Shown here piece by piece: positions 1-14,600 of a DNA stretch of 64,000 nucleotides. The notes beneath the pieces were generated by a model. That model did not search any database. It saw nothing but the letters and a program-made list of their open reading frames with translations, and was not told where the DNA came from. Both the position numbers and the translations under genes were made by a program. The first letter of the stretch is position 1. Each line of letters opens with the position of its first letter. The stretch comes from Holacanthus passer (taxonomy: Eukaryota; Chordata; Actinopteri; Pomacanthidae), in contig JAFREQ010000026.1 of the NCBI GenBank assembly GCA_025331565.1, forward strand, positions 1,922,001 through 1,986,000, given 5' to 3'.

Positions 1-199
1 CTGCTACAGTAGCCTTTGACCTTTTTAAAAACTCACAGCTTTCAGTTCTTTTGCCTCAAACTCAAACGGCGTCTCAAAAAACAGCAGTGAAAGTGGATCA
101 ATTTGTTCCCATTTGTTCTATTGAAGTGAACTCTTCCCCAGTTTCCCCTGGTTACTGACCCAGCCAGCAAGAGCCACCTGCAAACCCTTACTCAGAAAG

Positions 200-432
200 C
201 AAATGAGAGAGAGGGAGGGAGGAAGGGGGTTGGAGTGGAACGAGAGAGAAAGACAGCCGATCTCAGAGAAAAATGGGCATCTGCAGAGAAGAAGACCTGA
301 AATGCATCGAAGGAGAGACGGGCGAGGAAGAAGCAGCCGAGGGAGAGAGATGAGAAAAGTAAAAGGGTGAGATAGGAGAGGGAGCCGGACTGGGAGAAAA
401 GAAAAAAAGGAAGGTGACGGAGAGGTACAGGT
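200..432. repeat. Purine-rich (GA-rich) low-complexity tract
   Basis: The + strand is strongly purine-biased with many GAGA, GGGA and GAAG runs. This asymmetry accounts for the long minus-strand open frame at 192-491, which I do not regard as a gene. Confidence 0.6.
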
Positions 433-1834
433 GCTAGCAGATCGTTCCTCTGCTCCACCAAGCTGGAGTTAAAAGAATGGAGCAGATCCAATTGTCATGC
501 CTCAGAGCCTGCCAGCAAGTTGGCACTAAAACAAAGGCAGAGATACATGGGCAAGTTTTAGAGGCAATAATAGAGGGCAATATTGTCTTTGTTTGGATAG
601 GGACTGGCAAACGTGACACAATTGATGTGGTTAACTGAAAGCTGTTACCAGTGAGTGATTTTTAGCAGGGACAACAAAGGATGACATTGCCCTTGATGGC
701 TTAAAAAAAACTGTTTTATCTGCTTCGGGTCATCTTGCAAATAGAGGACAAAGGTGTATTTTTTGGAATAACAAAATGCAAAGCCTCCCATGTAAGCAGC
801 AGCGGTATGGAGATTAAAAAGTAAGGAACCACTTTCAATGCAAATAAAAATGCATTTTTAGACAAGTAGAGATTAAACATTTAACATAACATAGAGCATT
901 GAACGATAAAAAACATGCACATTTCATCCACTCTATTTTTAGTGGGCACACTCTTCCTTAGTTAGTGGATCCTTCAAGTATGTATCTATATATTGTAGCC
1001 ATACAGTGTTTTCTGTGTAATCATTAGACTATGGTGGAATTGCTCTTTTTGAAGATGAGCTACAGTATGTTGCTAGAAAAATCAATAAAAGTAAATTATG
1101 AGCTGCTTTGAGAGTAGGGACTGAGTTGTTTTTATATATATAAACACCAGCAGTCTTGTTTGGATATCATAATATTAATGTCAGCATTGCCCATATTCCC
1201 ACTGAAAAATCTGGACTTATTTATTTTTCCCTTGCCTTCATACTCATACTTATATTGTTTGTCACAGTTTGCTTGAATAATTTCTTTTGGCTTTAGAAGT
1301 GGTTTTCCTCTTATGTTTCTGAAACAGAAAATTTGCGGTTGTGAGAAAGACAGGTGTGAAAAAGAGGACACTGATGATCGATGGGAGATCCTTGCAGCAT
1401 CTCACGCTGCACAACTGCTCAATCTTTTTCAACTACTTTTGATGTAGATGACAAACATATTTGTGCTTTATGAGTTTGATAACTAATCCACATGTATCTA
1501 TCTTTTTATAATGAAATTCAGAATACTTTTCAGCCTGTAGAACTTTGAAAGTAATCAGATGAAAAACCTGAAGAGAATCATTTTTTGGTTGAACAGTTCA
1601 TTTTTCAGAAAGCGTCACTAAAGCTCAGACAGCAAACCAGTATCATCTGGACTAAACCTCATAATAAGATAGATGAACGCTTGAGTGTTTCTGCTGCAGA
1701 TAAAACAATGCATTAGAAGTGCTTTATGACCCTTTTTTATTCACCACACTAAACCAGTACGTAGGATATGAAGTATATGGCAAAAATAATACCTGATACT
1801 TCAATGGTCCTAAATCTCTTTACTTACTACCTCC

Positions 1835-1960
1835 TTAGGGAGGGTGGAGGCCATCATCAGCTGCAAAGCAGCACCTGACTGAGGTGGCAGGGATTCAGTA
1901 TCTGGCTCAAAGACACTTCAGAAGGGTGGATACCCCAACACGCAGATGCATGAAACTTCA
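1835..1960. repeat. Fragment of dispersed fish repeat
   Basis: The stretch includes a 'ctcaaagacacttcagaagg' segment resembling the 'cttgcccaaggacacttc' core of a dispersed teleost repeat that is better preserved at 26871-27095. The class is unknown, and this call rests on memory of the motif only. Confidence 0.35.
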
Positions 1961-4384
1961 AGTTCTTTGATTGATATCCTTGTTCATTAGGCAAGTTCAG
2001 CAAAGTGTTCTGAAATCCTTTAAATGATTGGGTCTTGTCAGAGACATCTGAGGTGAACTATACACTAATTGGGATCCAACTTCAACAAAATTGCTTCTTT
2101 TTTCACCGTCTGTAAAGTCTTTGCTCGATCTTGTCAGTCTGTAGAAGAATTAATGGCGGAGAGGATCGGTGGCGAGATGAGAGGCAGTGACGCATTCATC
2201 GTCAGACCTTCCTGGAATTACCAAGTCACGGACAAGAGCAGTTAAGAGTCCTACTGCTGATCAAAGATTGTGGTTGATGCTATGCTAATATATGCAAATT
2301 GTAATGATACACCAGTGATTTTGCACAGACACACAGGCACAATTCCTGATGACAATGTTGTTTTGAGGCTAATGGCGTGTGTAAACGGTTGCTTTGAAGC
2401 TGTTGGTCCTGACAGAACTTGGAGTGAAATGAGCTGAGACCTCGGCAGACGGAGGAGCACCAGGCTAAAATGAAATAGCTCGCTGGGTTTTTTAATCTTT
2501 GTCTCTATCTCTGCCCTGGTTTTCCATTTGCCATTTCTTTTTCTGTCATAACTTGCTCTCTTAGCAGGGAGGTCTAAACTCTTGAGTTATTAAATTACGT
2601 CACCTACAGAATCTTTATTTTCCTCCCCCTCCTTCACCATCTATAAAGAGCTACATACTTGAGTTATTAAATCAATGTTATTTATAAAATCAATCTTCTT
2701 CTCTTCACTTGCTGTCTTTTGGTCTCACTTGCTATTTGTTTTCCCTTCCCTCCCCTTCCAGCTCAGGTCTTTTTTTATTGACTCTCCTGGGACTTGTTCT
2801 CTTCAGCTCTTTATCACCTCCCCTTCTCTCGTCTTATCTTGTCTCGTTGCCTCCCTCTCCAACTCTCCGGAGAGCCTGGCAGATTGTTTCAGTGCATGAG
2901 ACCAGATAATCACTCTGCAGTCATTTTGTCAGCTTTTCTCTCTTCTCCTCTCCTCTCTGTCTGCTGGAGCTCTATTGATGTGGAGAAATGCTTCTTCTTT
3001 GCAGTTGGACATTGTTCACTAAAGCCTCAGACTTCTGGTTCTGGCAAACTGAGCAACAAAACAAAAACAGCTTTTCAGTGTGAAAATTATTCTATTGATT
3101 ATCTGCTATGAGCAGAGTTTCTTTGTCTGTACATCATGCATACAGCTCGACCCTTTTAGTCCACAGTAGTGAAGTGTGTGGCGATCATTTCAGGAGGCGC
3201 GCACACTTTGAAAATACTGAATAAATAAGCAGTGGCTCCACTCCACATTTTGTCTGAACAGTCTCTATTCCTGAAGTAACTTGAAAAGATCCAATTGTAG
3301 TCTGTGTAAGCTGTCAAACAAACATGTTGATGTGCAAACTTCAGTCTGAAGAATCCATGAATCATTTATTACAGAAATATCTACATTTCAGGATGCTCTC
3401 TTACAACTTTACACATGCTCCCTCCATGTGTCGTGCCAGTTCTATGCCAGCAGTTTCTGTTGTGCCATCCTTCCTTGTACATGGGAACTTCTCATGGAGT
3501 CTTTTTAGACAGATGAAGTCTGTGGGACTTCAGCTAGACTAAACACAAGATTTCAGGGCTTTAAAAAGAAGTGACCAGGGCCAAGCAAGTGGGTCCAGCC
3601 CTCTTGTTCAGATCCAACAATGCTGATTTTGAAATCGGAAAATTCCGTCTGAAAGTGGAGCGAGATATCCGCCAAGGAATGCCTTGCGCCTTGAAGCAAG
3701 CTCATAACATTTGAGAGATTGATGTTACCTGAGAGACATTTATGTATTTGGAGCATGTGTGTGTATTAGTGGGTCTGTTTTGCAGACGGAGAAATGAACT
3801 GATGGAGAAAAAAAAATGTACTGTAAAACTCTGTAGGTTAACACTGAAATACATGGACAGCGTAACTGTTAGATTACTAAAACAATACCTTAAAAATAAT
3901 GTATTATGATTCTGATGATACTTCTTATACACAGGCTTTTTTCAGATTTAGTTGTCTCAATTTGTTCACCTTTGCCACATTTAAACAGGGGAGACCTAAA
4001 GTAAAAAGTGATTTATAGATGATCCATATCGCTGAAATTACTTTGCGGCTGAGCATTGTCACCTGTGAGAATGATTTTTCTATGAATACAAATCACCTTT
4101 GCAAGTAAAAAACTGCATTTCTCTTTAGCGTTGTTTCCTCCTACAGTTAAAAATATCATCTGGACTCATGGCTCACATATAATAGAAATTTAATTCTCTT
4201 GTCGCAAAGAAGAAATATAGCTGCTCTATTTTCACTTTTTTTTTTTTTATTGAAGATGCCCGTTATTTAAGAAGATCACAGGTTTCCAAGAACCTCTTGA
4301 AGACATCTTCAAAGGATGAACTCTACCTGTTAACTGATTCTACTATGTGTGAAGTAATTCTACTACTGCATTTATGCATTTCAG

Positions 4385-4537
4385 GTGGAGTGGATACAGC
4401 AGCAGGTGGTGAAGAGGAGGATCAAGAGGGATTACAAGCAAGCCCCGCCCCTATCCCAGACAAGCCCCGCCCACAGCAGCCCGGCCCAGAGCAACATATT
4501 CTATAATGATGCCAAGTGGAGCAGTATGTGGTACATT
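4385..4537 (+). CDS. pcsk5: pcsk5 window exon 1: prodomain end, activation site, mature N-terminus
   Basis: 51 codons, phase 0 at both ends, donor gtgagt. It begins V-E-W-I-Q-Q-Q, conserved in PC5. The R-I-K-R furin-type autocleavage site is at 4418-4429, so the mature enzyme should start at Asp (4430). It ends with the conserved K-W-S-S-M-W-Y-I block. Between the cleavage site and this block the protein has a Pro/Ser/Ala-rich run about 13 residues longer than I recall in mammalian PC5. That run is encoded by GC-rich DNA with a repeated 12-mer. Confidence 0.95.
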
Positions 4538-7500
4538 GTGAGTACACTGTATACTTGTATGAGAGAATCTCTCTGTTTGCATGTTTACTTCACCAAGTAT
4601 CACAAGTTCCCACAGAAACAGAGCCCAAAATAATTTAGTCTCATCTATGTAGTGTTCATCGATTCTTCCTCAAGGATTACACGTTGTTGTTTGCCCATTT
4701 GTATCCAGTTTGTGGGTCAAAGGTCAGCCGAGGTCATGGCATGATCCTGATTACTGCAGGGTCAGTGAAGCTAAGGGATTTGTGTGTGTGTGTTAATGTG
4801 TGTTTTACTGAATGAAAGAATGGAAGAGACATAATGATGAAATTGTTCCTCAATTTGAAAAGAGACAATTTAGGGTCAAGGTAAGACATGCTGTGTTTAT
4901 TCATAAACATGTGTCACAGGAAAGTCCACAGAGGTAGAAATATACACGTCTCTGTTTACCTGCATTATGAAACTGTTTCTCTGAGATTGGCAGTGTTGTG
5001 CATATACACAAACAAAAAAAACACAGAGTACATTCAGATTCACATTGCAGAGATTTGCAGGCTTATCACGGTTGTTTGCATACACCCTCAGATCATTGCT
5101 CTTTTAGTGGTGTGTCTGTGTGTGTGTGTGGTTGAATGTCCTCAGCTCTGTCAATTGTTAACTTAGTATAGATAACTCCTAATACTTTGACCGGAGGTTT
5201 TAAACATATTTTTCTAGCTGTTGGACAGAACTCTCTGAACTTGATGTGTGTTTACAGGTTTACATAGAGGTAAAAGTTTCCTCCATTCAACAACGCACCT
5301 GACATAGCTTACAGCTGAAACACTTTGTTAGGGAAATGTTTTTGTTTGTAGCACAAATTTCTTATTTGGTTCGTGGAAAAACACAATAACCTGTATTGCT
5401 TAAGCAGTATCAGTGATTCAGTCATGGGTTTGAATCACATTGAAGCCGCATACAGATTATCAGACATAACTTGGATTTTAAGGACTTATGAGATGGATTT
5501 TGTAGTAAAAAGACTTTGGTGAAAACTCAAATCCATTTTATTCTAGGTTGACAGTTATGCATCTAAATGTCTGTTTGGCATGCAGACAAACAATAGTCTG
5601 AGGCACATGCAGTGCATTTGAAAAACATTCATGGTAAAGGATATTGGTTTGCCAACGTCAAGCTTAATCAGATTCCTGTTAACATAACACATAAAGACAG
5701 ATCAACTGTAGCACGATCACTCATTCAGTAAGTGTAAGTTGTGCATCTGCATACACTGATGAATTTCATTTGTTTATTTTTCTCCTCCTCTTTATCACCT
5801 TCTCTCCCCTCACCTCCTGCACCCATCTCTCCAGCACTGCAACGACGATGTCCATAACTGCCAGTCGGACATGAACATAATGGGGGCGTGGAAGAGGGGC
5901 TACACGGGTAAAGACGTGGTGGTGACTATACTAGATGACGGCATTGAGAGGAACCATCCAGACCTTGCTCAGAACTACGTGAGTGTGTATGTATGCGCAT
6001 GTAGGGCGGCTATGAGTGGTAGTGTGTGTGTTGGATGTGTGTGTGTTAGATGTTCTTCAGTCATCAGTGAAATTATGGTGTTAATGTATACATGTCTCTG
6101 TGTGTAAAGTTTGGGAAACTGTAAGACTTTATATGTAACTTACTGGTGTAAGTAAGTATCTGTGCATTTGTGTGTGTGTGTGTGTCACACGTGAATAAGG
6201 ATTGCAGTCGTTTGATTACAAATATATCATCAGTGATAACATATTTTGTGGAAAAAGGTTTTAGATTGTGATTCAGATCAAAGATGAATATGATTTACAA
6301 TATTAATAAGATAAGATATACCTTTATACATCCCACAGTGGGGAATTTTACAATAGCATAGAAATGATATTTTATATGGAATTTACGATCCATAATTAAT
6401 TGTCCTTTTAGCACAAAACTAAGCCCTGTTATAGGAAGCACATAATAACCTAGATTGTGATACTGTAATTTGGATCTGATAACCATGAGTCATGGATTAC
6501 ATTTTTGAAGGGTAGCTTCCTCAAACCTGTGGGTGTGTAGGTATGCTGTGTGTACATGTTTATTTGTCTGTGGTCCCATACTTAATGTGCATGCCGAGGT
6601 GTCTACCTCAGACCAAGGCCAGATAGTTCGAGCAACTTCTCGGCCTGAGGCAGCAGGTAAGGCCATCAATCAACCGTGCAGATAAAATGATTCACACCCT
6701 GTTTGACAGCGCCTGCACTGCTGTTATTAGCTACTCTTAATGCCTGTATTTGTTTATGCCGAAGGGCGAGCACCACAGCAGATTGAGTTAGTTCTGATTG
6801 CATTCGATTTACAAAAACTGTTGAGTGATGCTAATGTGAACTGTGTGATTGGGTTAGAGAATCTTTTTGGCATTCTACAGGTCTATTACAGACACACCCA
6901 CACACGGGTGGTGTTGGACCTACTTTTTGAATGACATTACCTGATGGATATTTTCTTTCCCTTAATCATTATTGCCACTGTTGTTTGGTATTTGATGAAC
7001 TTACTCTGATCTCCGTGTCTCCTCCAGGACCATCATGCAAGCTTTGATGTCAATGGCAACGATATGGATCCCATGCCTCGATATGACGCAACCAACGAAA
7101 ACAAGTAAGAAAAGAAAAATCTCTCCACGGTCTAATGAGAGAGAAATGTAATTTTAATGGTTAAATTAGGGTTTATGTAAAAATTAGGACGTGACTTTAG
7201 TGTTTTGGAGTTACAGTCAGCCAAATGCTTTTCTGTGCAGCAGTTGGTTTCTGATTGATTTTTACCAGAAGCTCTGTGCCTCAATATGTTTGTATTTGCT
7301 GAGTCCTGACCTTGTTGTGGGTCCAATGAGTTACATGAGTGTGTTTGATTGTAACCTTTGCGGGTGGGTAGTGGTTTTTCTGATGGGTTGGTGTGTATAT
7401 GTGTATGCATGTGTGTAAGAGGAAGGGAGACTTGCATGTCCAGGCACTTGTCTTGTGCCAGTTTGGCTTAGTGAGTGGGTTTTGGTGTGTGTATGTGTGT

Positions 7501-8590
7501 TTGGCTGCAGCAGCCCAAGTGCCTTGGCAGTGGCTCAGTCCCTGCTGGTAATGCATTGTCTTAAAGAGACATGAGGCCTACAGATGCAGCTTATTGGGCT
7601 GGTTTCCTTTTAAGGCCGAATTCTTAGTTGACTATGATGTTATGTGTCTGGACGGAAAAACTGGTTTGCCCTCTTTGACTTTTTATATTACTCTTCTATT
7701 TATATATACTGTATTTTACAAGAAATTCTCTCATGGGATTTACAAACTGGAGATCATTTTAGTTGATGATGCAGTAACGTCTCCCATGGGAGCTGAATAG
7801 AGGCGAAAGGTTAGTGTGAGGTGGCTGTCAAGTTAAAGCTTGTGATCATGCCTGAAAGGCAAGAAGCGCATTTCTGAGAAATAACACTAACTTTAGCTAC
7901 ATCTGGCAAACTGTGGATTGTTGTCAAACTTTGTGTTGTATAGCAACAAGAATGATGTAATGCCTGTGGATTTTAATCTGCTGTTGTCAGTTTGTACAAG
8001 CAGCGCTCTATGCTTTAAATGTAAGCAGGAGGAAGAAAGCAAGTACATTGTCACTGCATGAGTCTCCCATACAGCTCTCTGAAGTAACACACTTGTATGC
8101 ACCAGCATCTCTTAGTATACCAGTGAAGTTCTTTGTGTCTGCTGACTTTTAAATGTTGTCCACAGATCACCTATCCTACCTTAGATTTAAAAGGACAATT
8201 TGACAAAACAAATTGTGCAAACCCGTTATGTTCAAGGTAGATATCCTTTTGTTAAAAAGACAGAAAGTGGCCACAGAACTGTCTGACAGTTTTGTAATAG
8301 AGTTTGTGTACTTGGACTTTTTTTCTCTGTCTACCTGCTATTTGAATCTAGCAGATGTACTAGCACATGTGTTGTAGATGGATTTAAAAAATGTGAAATT
8401 ATAGTAATCCTGATTCTCAAACAACCAACAAATTATAAGATTTTGACATTGCTTGTTGAAGCAGGGGTAAACCACACATAGCTAAAAAAAATCAATGTGT
8501 ACCACAGAGAGTAAATTGTGGGTTTAAGTGGCTGTATCCTTTGAAGGTTTCAGAAAGTTAAAAAGTATGTGTTTATATTTGAATAGTTAC

Positions 8591-8652
<62 letters not shown>

Positions 8653-11600
8653 CATGCATTGTTCCCACTGACTATTATCTATTGCACAAACGTTATAGGG
8701 TTCTGGTTGAAACGCAGAGAAATCCCTGAGTGAGTGTTACACAGATGTGTAGAAAATGGAAAGTACAGGCAAACACAAAGACTGGCAAGACGGCCAGACA
8801 GACAATTTTACGGATTAGTGGGGTGAAGTGAACTGAGTGAAGACTGTTGAAGCGTTTTGAAAGAGGGAGCCAGCAGTTTGGCTCATTAGCTGTGACAAAG
8901 GGGCCTATCACTGACTTGCAGCCATTTAATATGTTATACTTTAACCCACAGTTTCATTTGTATTCACTTTGCTGTAAACTTGTGAGGTCATTCCAACTCT
9001 ATGGAGAATGAAAGAAAGGTTTTCACATCTCTACAAATGCTGTGTACATCTAATATGTGAACTGGATGTGAATTTAAAGTAAATAAAAAGATCAACAAAT
9101 TATATTAAGTGTAAGAACAAAATATGTTTTTACAGAGGGACTGGAAAAGCTTAATTTTATTACCTTTGGACAGAGTGCTTTTCTTTAGTACTGCGCCAAT
9201 ATAGAGGAGTATATATAGTGGATGACTGTATTGTATGAAATTCTAGGACTGGAGAAAAGTTAAGAGAGAAATATAAAATTCCTACATATGAGCATGTTTA
9301 TGCCTCCACGCCGGCTACAATCATGGCCAGAGGCAGTATATGTCTTCGAGTTGTTTGTTTGTCTGCATGTACAGTACGTACAGAATGTGGTGATTGTCTA
9401 GCTCATCCGTGCTGTTAGGTTGAAGATGTATGTGAATTACCCACGTTTTAGAATTTGTAGCTTCTTTGCAGCAACATCCGTATTTGGAGCATTGTAGTCC
9501 ACCACAAGCTCATTCGTTTTACTGATATTGAGCTTCAAGTGATTGTCATTGCACCCTGTGATGAAGCTTTCTATCAGTCCTCTGTAAAAAATAGTCTCTA
9601 AGTGAACAGCGTGTTTCTCACTGGAAATGATTAACTGTCATCATACATGCCAACATAGTAATCACTTCCGTATTGCCAAAAAATACACTTTTAACAGATT
9701 CCTTCAAAGTCTCACTACATGTATAATGAATCTGGCGAGACATTGCTGTAATCTTAAATTTTACTGGTTGCCTTAGTCGTACGACCTGCGAGCCAGTGAT
9801 TTTGACTTACTTAATTTAACTGCAGAGAAACAGATGAGAAGGATAACCACTTTTGATTGGCAGGTATGGATGTTGCAGTATACACTTGAGATAAGTGAGG
9901 GCAGTGATACTACTGGCATTTTTTAAGCCTTTGATCATGTTGTTAAATAAATGTTAACCTAAAATCACCAGGTTACTGTGAAACGGATTTTCCTCAGTCT
10001 GAGTGCTTCCCAGGGCTTCAGAACTTCCTTGTGTCTTCCCCGGGGGGTTTCGATAGCTAGATGCTGGGTTTCCATGGCAGCGGTCAGAGCTGTTTCCGGG
10101 GGGTGTTGTGATGCAGATGTTCTCTGCAGGAGGTGCGTGTGTGTGTGAGCGTGTTTGTGCAGATCCAGAAAGTGGTGTTTTTGAGGAGGCAGCAGACGCA
10201 AACACACTTATGTTTGTTTACGCTGGTTGCTGACCCGGGACGATTGTCACCACTGCAGTTACTGGAGGAATGTTACCCTGTGTGTGTGTAGTGTGAGTGT
10301 GTGTGAGTGTGTGTGTGTGTGTGTGTGTAGTATGAGTAGTCTAACTTGTCACTGCCATTGGACATTGCTTCTGCTATCGTTGTTTTTGTGTGTGTATATG
10401 TGCTCTGCACTCAGAAAATGTCAAACAAGGGTCCAACCTGTGCCTCTGTTTGTGTTTGTTTGTACATTTGGGGATCGTTGGCCTTGAGCAACTCCAAACA
10501 TATTTGTCCTAACAGCATTACAAATTTGGAACCACATTTTCTTCCGTTTTCGGTCAGGCCTACGAGGACAAAGTAAGACTTGTAGAAATATATATATAAT
10601 GATTTGCTACGTTTGAAACACTTAATACACTTAAACAATTTTGTTTAGGATTGCTTCAACAGATTTGTACACATTTATCACTGAAAATTGTGTTTACGTC
10701 TTAGTGTCCTTGCTTTCCACTTCAAAAAGCTGCATGTTTATCTGGTAGTTTGTGTGCTCTCCTGCCTATGCACATGCGTGTGTTCCAGATTTGTGTAATA
10801 AGCTGTTCCTGCTCTTTCCTCAGACACGGGACACGGTGTGCGGGTGAAGTTGCTGCAGCTGCAAACAACACCCACTGCATTGTGGGAATTGCCTACAATG
10901 CCAAAATAGGAGGTGAGTGATCGCCCCCTTTCATACCCAATCAGGATACTATCACCTGCAATGAACCTGTTAACCTGTGGAATGATCCAAACAGGTGTTT
11001 TTGGATTGTTCCACAACTTTCAACTTGCAAATTTCCCCACTGTGGGACGAATAAAGGTTTATCTTATCTTATCTTATCTTTCACAGTCTTTTGTTGCTCC
11101 TGTCCCAACTTGTTTGAAACATGTTGCTGGCATCAAATTCAGAATGAGCAGATATTTAAAAGTCAATGAAGTTAATGAGGTCAAACATAAAATATATTGT
11201 CTTGTCTTTCTTTCAATTAAGTATATGGATAATCAAAAAAGGATTAGCAAATTATCACGTTCTGTTTTATTTATGTTTTACAGTATCTCCCAACTTTTTT
11301 GGAATCAGGGTTGTAGAATTTGTCCACTAACCCGGTTTAACTAAAATTAGTTTTAAGATTGTCTTTGTTTTCATTAAATGGTCATGTTCTTGTGTCCCAG
11401 ACACCATCATGATGTGACTGACATGTCATAGTGATGCCTGACTGCTTATAAGCACTTGCATTGTTATGAATGCAACAACTGAAAATACCAATATGTGATA
11501 GGAGCTTTGATTTTAGAAATTTCATACTTCCTTTAGAGCAGATGATCTGGTTAGATTTTGAAGGACTTTGTTGCAGAAATTTGCAATGTATTGATTAGCC

Positions 11601-14600
11601 TAATTAATGGCCTGATACGCCCTGTATTTAATTTATTATGGTTACCATGGCAGAACATTAAGCAGCTAGGCTGGTTGCTTTATGTATATTGTTAAACATT
11701 TTGTCCAGTTTTGTGGAAATACATGGGAGATAGATTCAACTTTGGTTTGTGCCTGCATTATTTCTTTATTTGTGTATCAGGTGTGCGAATGCTGGATGGA
11801 GATGTAACCGATATGGTGGAGGCCAAGTCTCTGAGCCTCCAGCCACAGCACATCGACATCTACAGTGCCAGCTGGGGACCTGATGATGATGGAAAGACCG
11901 TGGATGGACCAGCGTCTCTGGCCAGGCAGGCCTTTGAGAATGGCATCCGCATGGTGGGCACATGCATGCATGAATACACATACAGACAGAAACATGTACA
12001 AATGAATGTGTGCTCCATTGCTCAGCCAAAACTTTGAGATTGATGTTCATATAGTGAGAAAAGATATAAATGCACACGAACACACACTACATGCAGATGT
12101 GTGTGTTTCACGCTCTTGTACTTTTATTCCAAAGTCCTGACTGGCTATCTCTACCTGTGAAACTCCTGCGGACATTAGAGAGCAGCCCTGCTCTATTAGC
12201 ATATATTCATTTACATATTCATAGCTTATTTTGCATAACGACAAGCTGGTGCTGTGTTGTTGGCTGAGTGGAGTGAAAAAGCTATAACAGAGGTTAAGAG
12301 GGGTGAAGTCATTTACTGGTCTTGCCTCAAACACACATACATCTACACATTCACAAAGTTTGCTACAACTGGCTTTCTGCCATTTGCTTAAGCAGATGTA
12401 GACCTTTGAGGAGGTGAGGCAGACAGAATCGGAAAACTCTGACTGGAGGGCTGAGAGCCTGTGGCGTGTTACAAAAAAGAGAAAAGAGAGAGAAGAAAAA
12501 AGGGACGGACAGGCAGGGAGTGTGAGTAGAAGAGAGCCTCTGTCGCTCCTGACAGGTTGGCCTTTTAAGATGACAGAGGTGAGGGAGATATCTGTCCGAC
12601 TGGTACGGGTTGAGTGTGTGTGTGCGTGCTGCGTGTGTGTGAGAGAGGCTGAGTGGAGATGGCATTCTTGTGAATGTAACATGTACCTATGTGACACTCT
12701 GAAGAGACAGTTTATCACAGAGAGCTGAGGTGTTAGAGATACCACTGACAGCTGTGGAAAAGGTTGTACTCTCGCTTGTGTTGCTGTATGTAAGGAAGAC
12801 TCAAGCAGGAGTTTCCTTATGTGTGACATGCTATATTTTTTATATATGAAAGAAAAGAGAAATGGTGTGTCTATATGTTGCATTTACTCAACATTTTTCG
12901 TCTAAAAAGTGTTTTTAATTTGGGTAACCCTATCTCTATATATAGCTCTCAAGTTTAACAGTTATGTCCATTAGAATATTTCTTAACTGGAAACTCTGCT
13001 GTCAGTGCTTTTCCCCCAGTTTTTAGGACACTTTAGGACTGCAACTACAGATTCTTTTCATCATTGACTAAGTTTCTTTTGATTAACTGATTCGGAGTCT
13101 ACAGAATCTCAGAAAATAGCAGCCATTTTTTGTTCAGCAGCAGCAGTGCAAAACTGGAAGATATTGAATTTAAATTGATGTAATATTAGAGAGAGGCAGT
13201 AAATTCTCACTTTTGAGAAGCTAATAATCTGTAAATGTTTGGCATTTTTGCTAGATAAAATTGTGATAGATTAGTTTTGTGACAATTGACAAATTCATGA
13301 ATTGTCAATTTGTTTGATCAGTAAATCATTCTTTCTTTGCTCTTTTGTTCTCTTTTGATCTCTTGATGATGATGATTGCTGTCCATCAGTTGTCCGTTGT
13401 TTCACCTCTCTGCTCTTGTTCACCACCCCTCTACCCACTGTTTTCTCCTCCTCATTCTTTGTCCCCTCCCTTGTTTTGCTAACTGCTCTTCAAAACCATA
13501 GACTGTATAAACTCTCCATCACCCTCATCTGTCAGCGTTTGCTCCTGTCTGATCCTTGTCTCACTCAGAGGGGCTCCACATGCTTATCACTGCCTGACAG
13601 AAGCCCCCTTGTGAAGAACTCCACTCCACCTTTATTCCCTTATATCTGTGTGTTTGTGTCTGTCTCTGTGTTTGTGCACAAATGTCCTGAGTGTGTATTT
13701 TGACAAACAGTGTGAATCGCAGTGTCAGTCGGTTCGTCAGATGTCTTTTCCGCTGACTCCTGGCTGAACTTTGCCTCCACAACTCAGTTGGTCATCACCA
13801 GCACTGTAATTCTCTCAGTATATCTCCACCATGCCTCTGTTTAGATCATTTCCCCCTCAGCCAATTCTGGGAATACAGTGTCTAATTGAATAGAAAACAG
13901 GCATTTCGCTTGGAAGGTTTTCATTGAAAAATAATAGAGACTGAATACTGTATTAGTAAAAGAATTGGTGTCGTTATTCACACTTCTAGGCGATTTGAAG
14001 CTCACTCTGAGCTGGCCCTGGCCTCTCAGATAATAAGATCCTCCAAATACATCTGGGATCTGTTTTTTTTAATCCACTGTGTAACCTCTTCTGGAAACCC
14101 AGATTTGAATATTAAACAGCTGCCGGGCTGCACATGTAATGGGCCTCAGTTATAACAAATGTCCATATGTGTGCAGCGTTCAGCCAAAACTTGGTAGATT
14201 GCAAAACATGCATATAAAGTCGTTGTAAAAAAATCCTAGTTTGCTGTAAAAATGCAAATAAAATATTTGCTAGATGTTATATAAAACAGATTTTTGTCTT
14301 TGCAGGCATTTTTGGGGCTTTATTGCTTTGCTTCCTTTCATATTTGTGTGCAATCAAGTCAGTTCTAATGATGACCTTTTGTGGTCTTTTGATGCTTGAC
14401 TATTATTCTTAAAATACAGACAATGCCATTGTTTACATAACATTTTCAAAAGAAAAGTAACAAACTTAAAAGGATTGAGCAAAACAGCCAGACGGATGCA
14501 GTTTACACAGAACTGAAACAAAAATGATGAAACAAACAGAACAGAGTAAACATGAAGCCCCAACCACAAGGATGTAACAAAATGAAAGTATGAATGAAAA

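Larger units (their letters stand above)
1..4384 (+). other. Intron upstream of window exon 1
   Basis: No exon recognisable. The missing prodomain and signal-peptide exons were looked for and not found. It holds a purine-rich stretch at about 200-430, a weak dispersed-repeat fragment at about 1835-1960, and a pyrimidine-rich run at about 2690-2960. The polypyrimidine/AG acceptor for exon 1 ends at 4384. Confidence 0.75.
7105..10823 (+). other. Intron 3
   Basis: 3719 bp. It holds a long TG microsatellite (8593-8646) continuing into CG alternation, a dispersed-repeat fragment at about 9298-9385, and imperfect TG repeats at 10277-10329. No exon seen. Confidence 0.8.
10913..11780 (+). other. Intron 4
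   Basis: 868 bp, dominated by dispersed repeats at 11029-11080 and about 11082-11330. The open frame at 10913-11344 is composed of these repeats and is not a gene. Confidence 0.8.

Noticed and set aside
192..491. 99-codon minus-strand open frame
   Set aside because: It is the complement of a purine-rich tract; Ser/Leu/Phe-rich low complexity, no family signature.
1..4384. Prodomain and signal-peptide exons of pcsk5
   Set aside because: Looked for sequence encoding the conserved prodomain ahead of exon 1 and found none; these exons must lie upstream of the window.
10913..11344. 143-codon plus-strand open frame in intron 4
   Set aside because: Built from two interspersed repeats; its 'FPTVGRIKVYLIL' segment recurs in the open frame at 6295-6486 because both cover the same LINE-tail repeat.
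12047..12883. 278-codon minus-strand open frame, the longest in the window
   Set aside because: It lies wholly in intron 5, is rich in Ser, His and Leu from simple repeats, and shows no domain or splice support. Long, but composition looks like chance.
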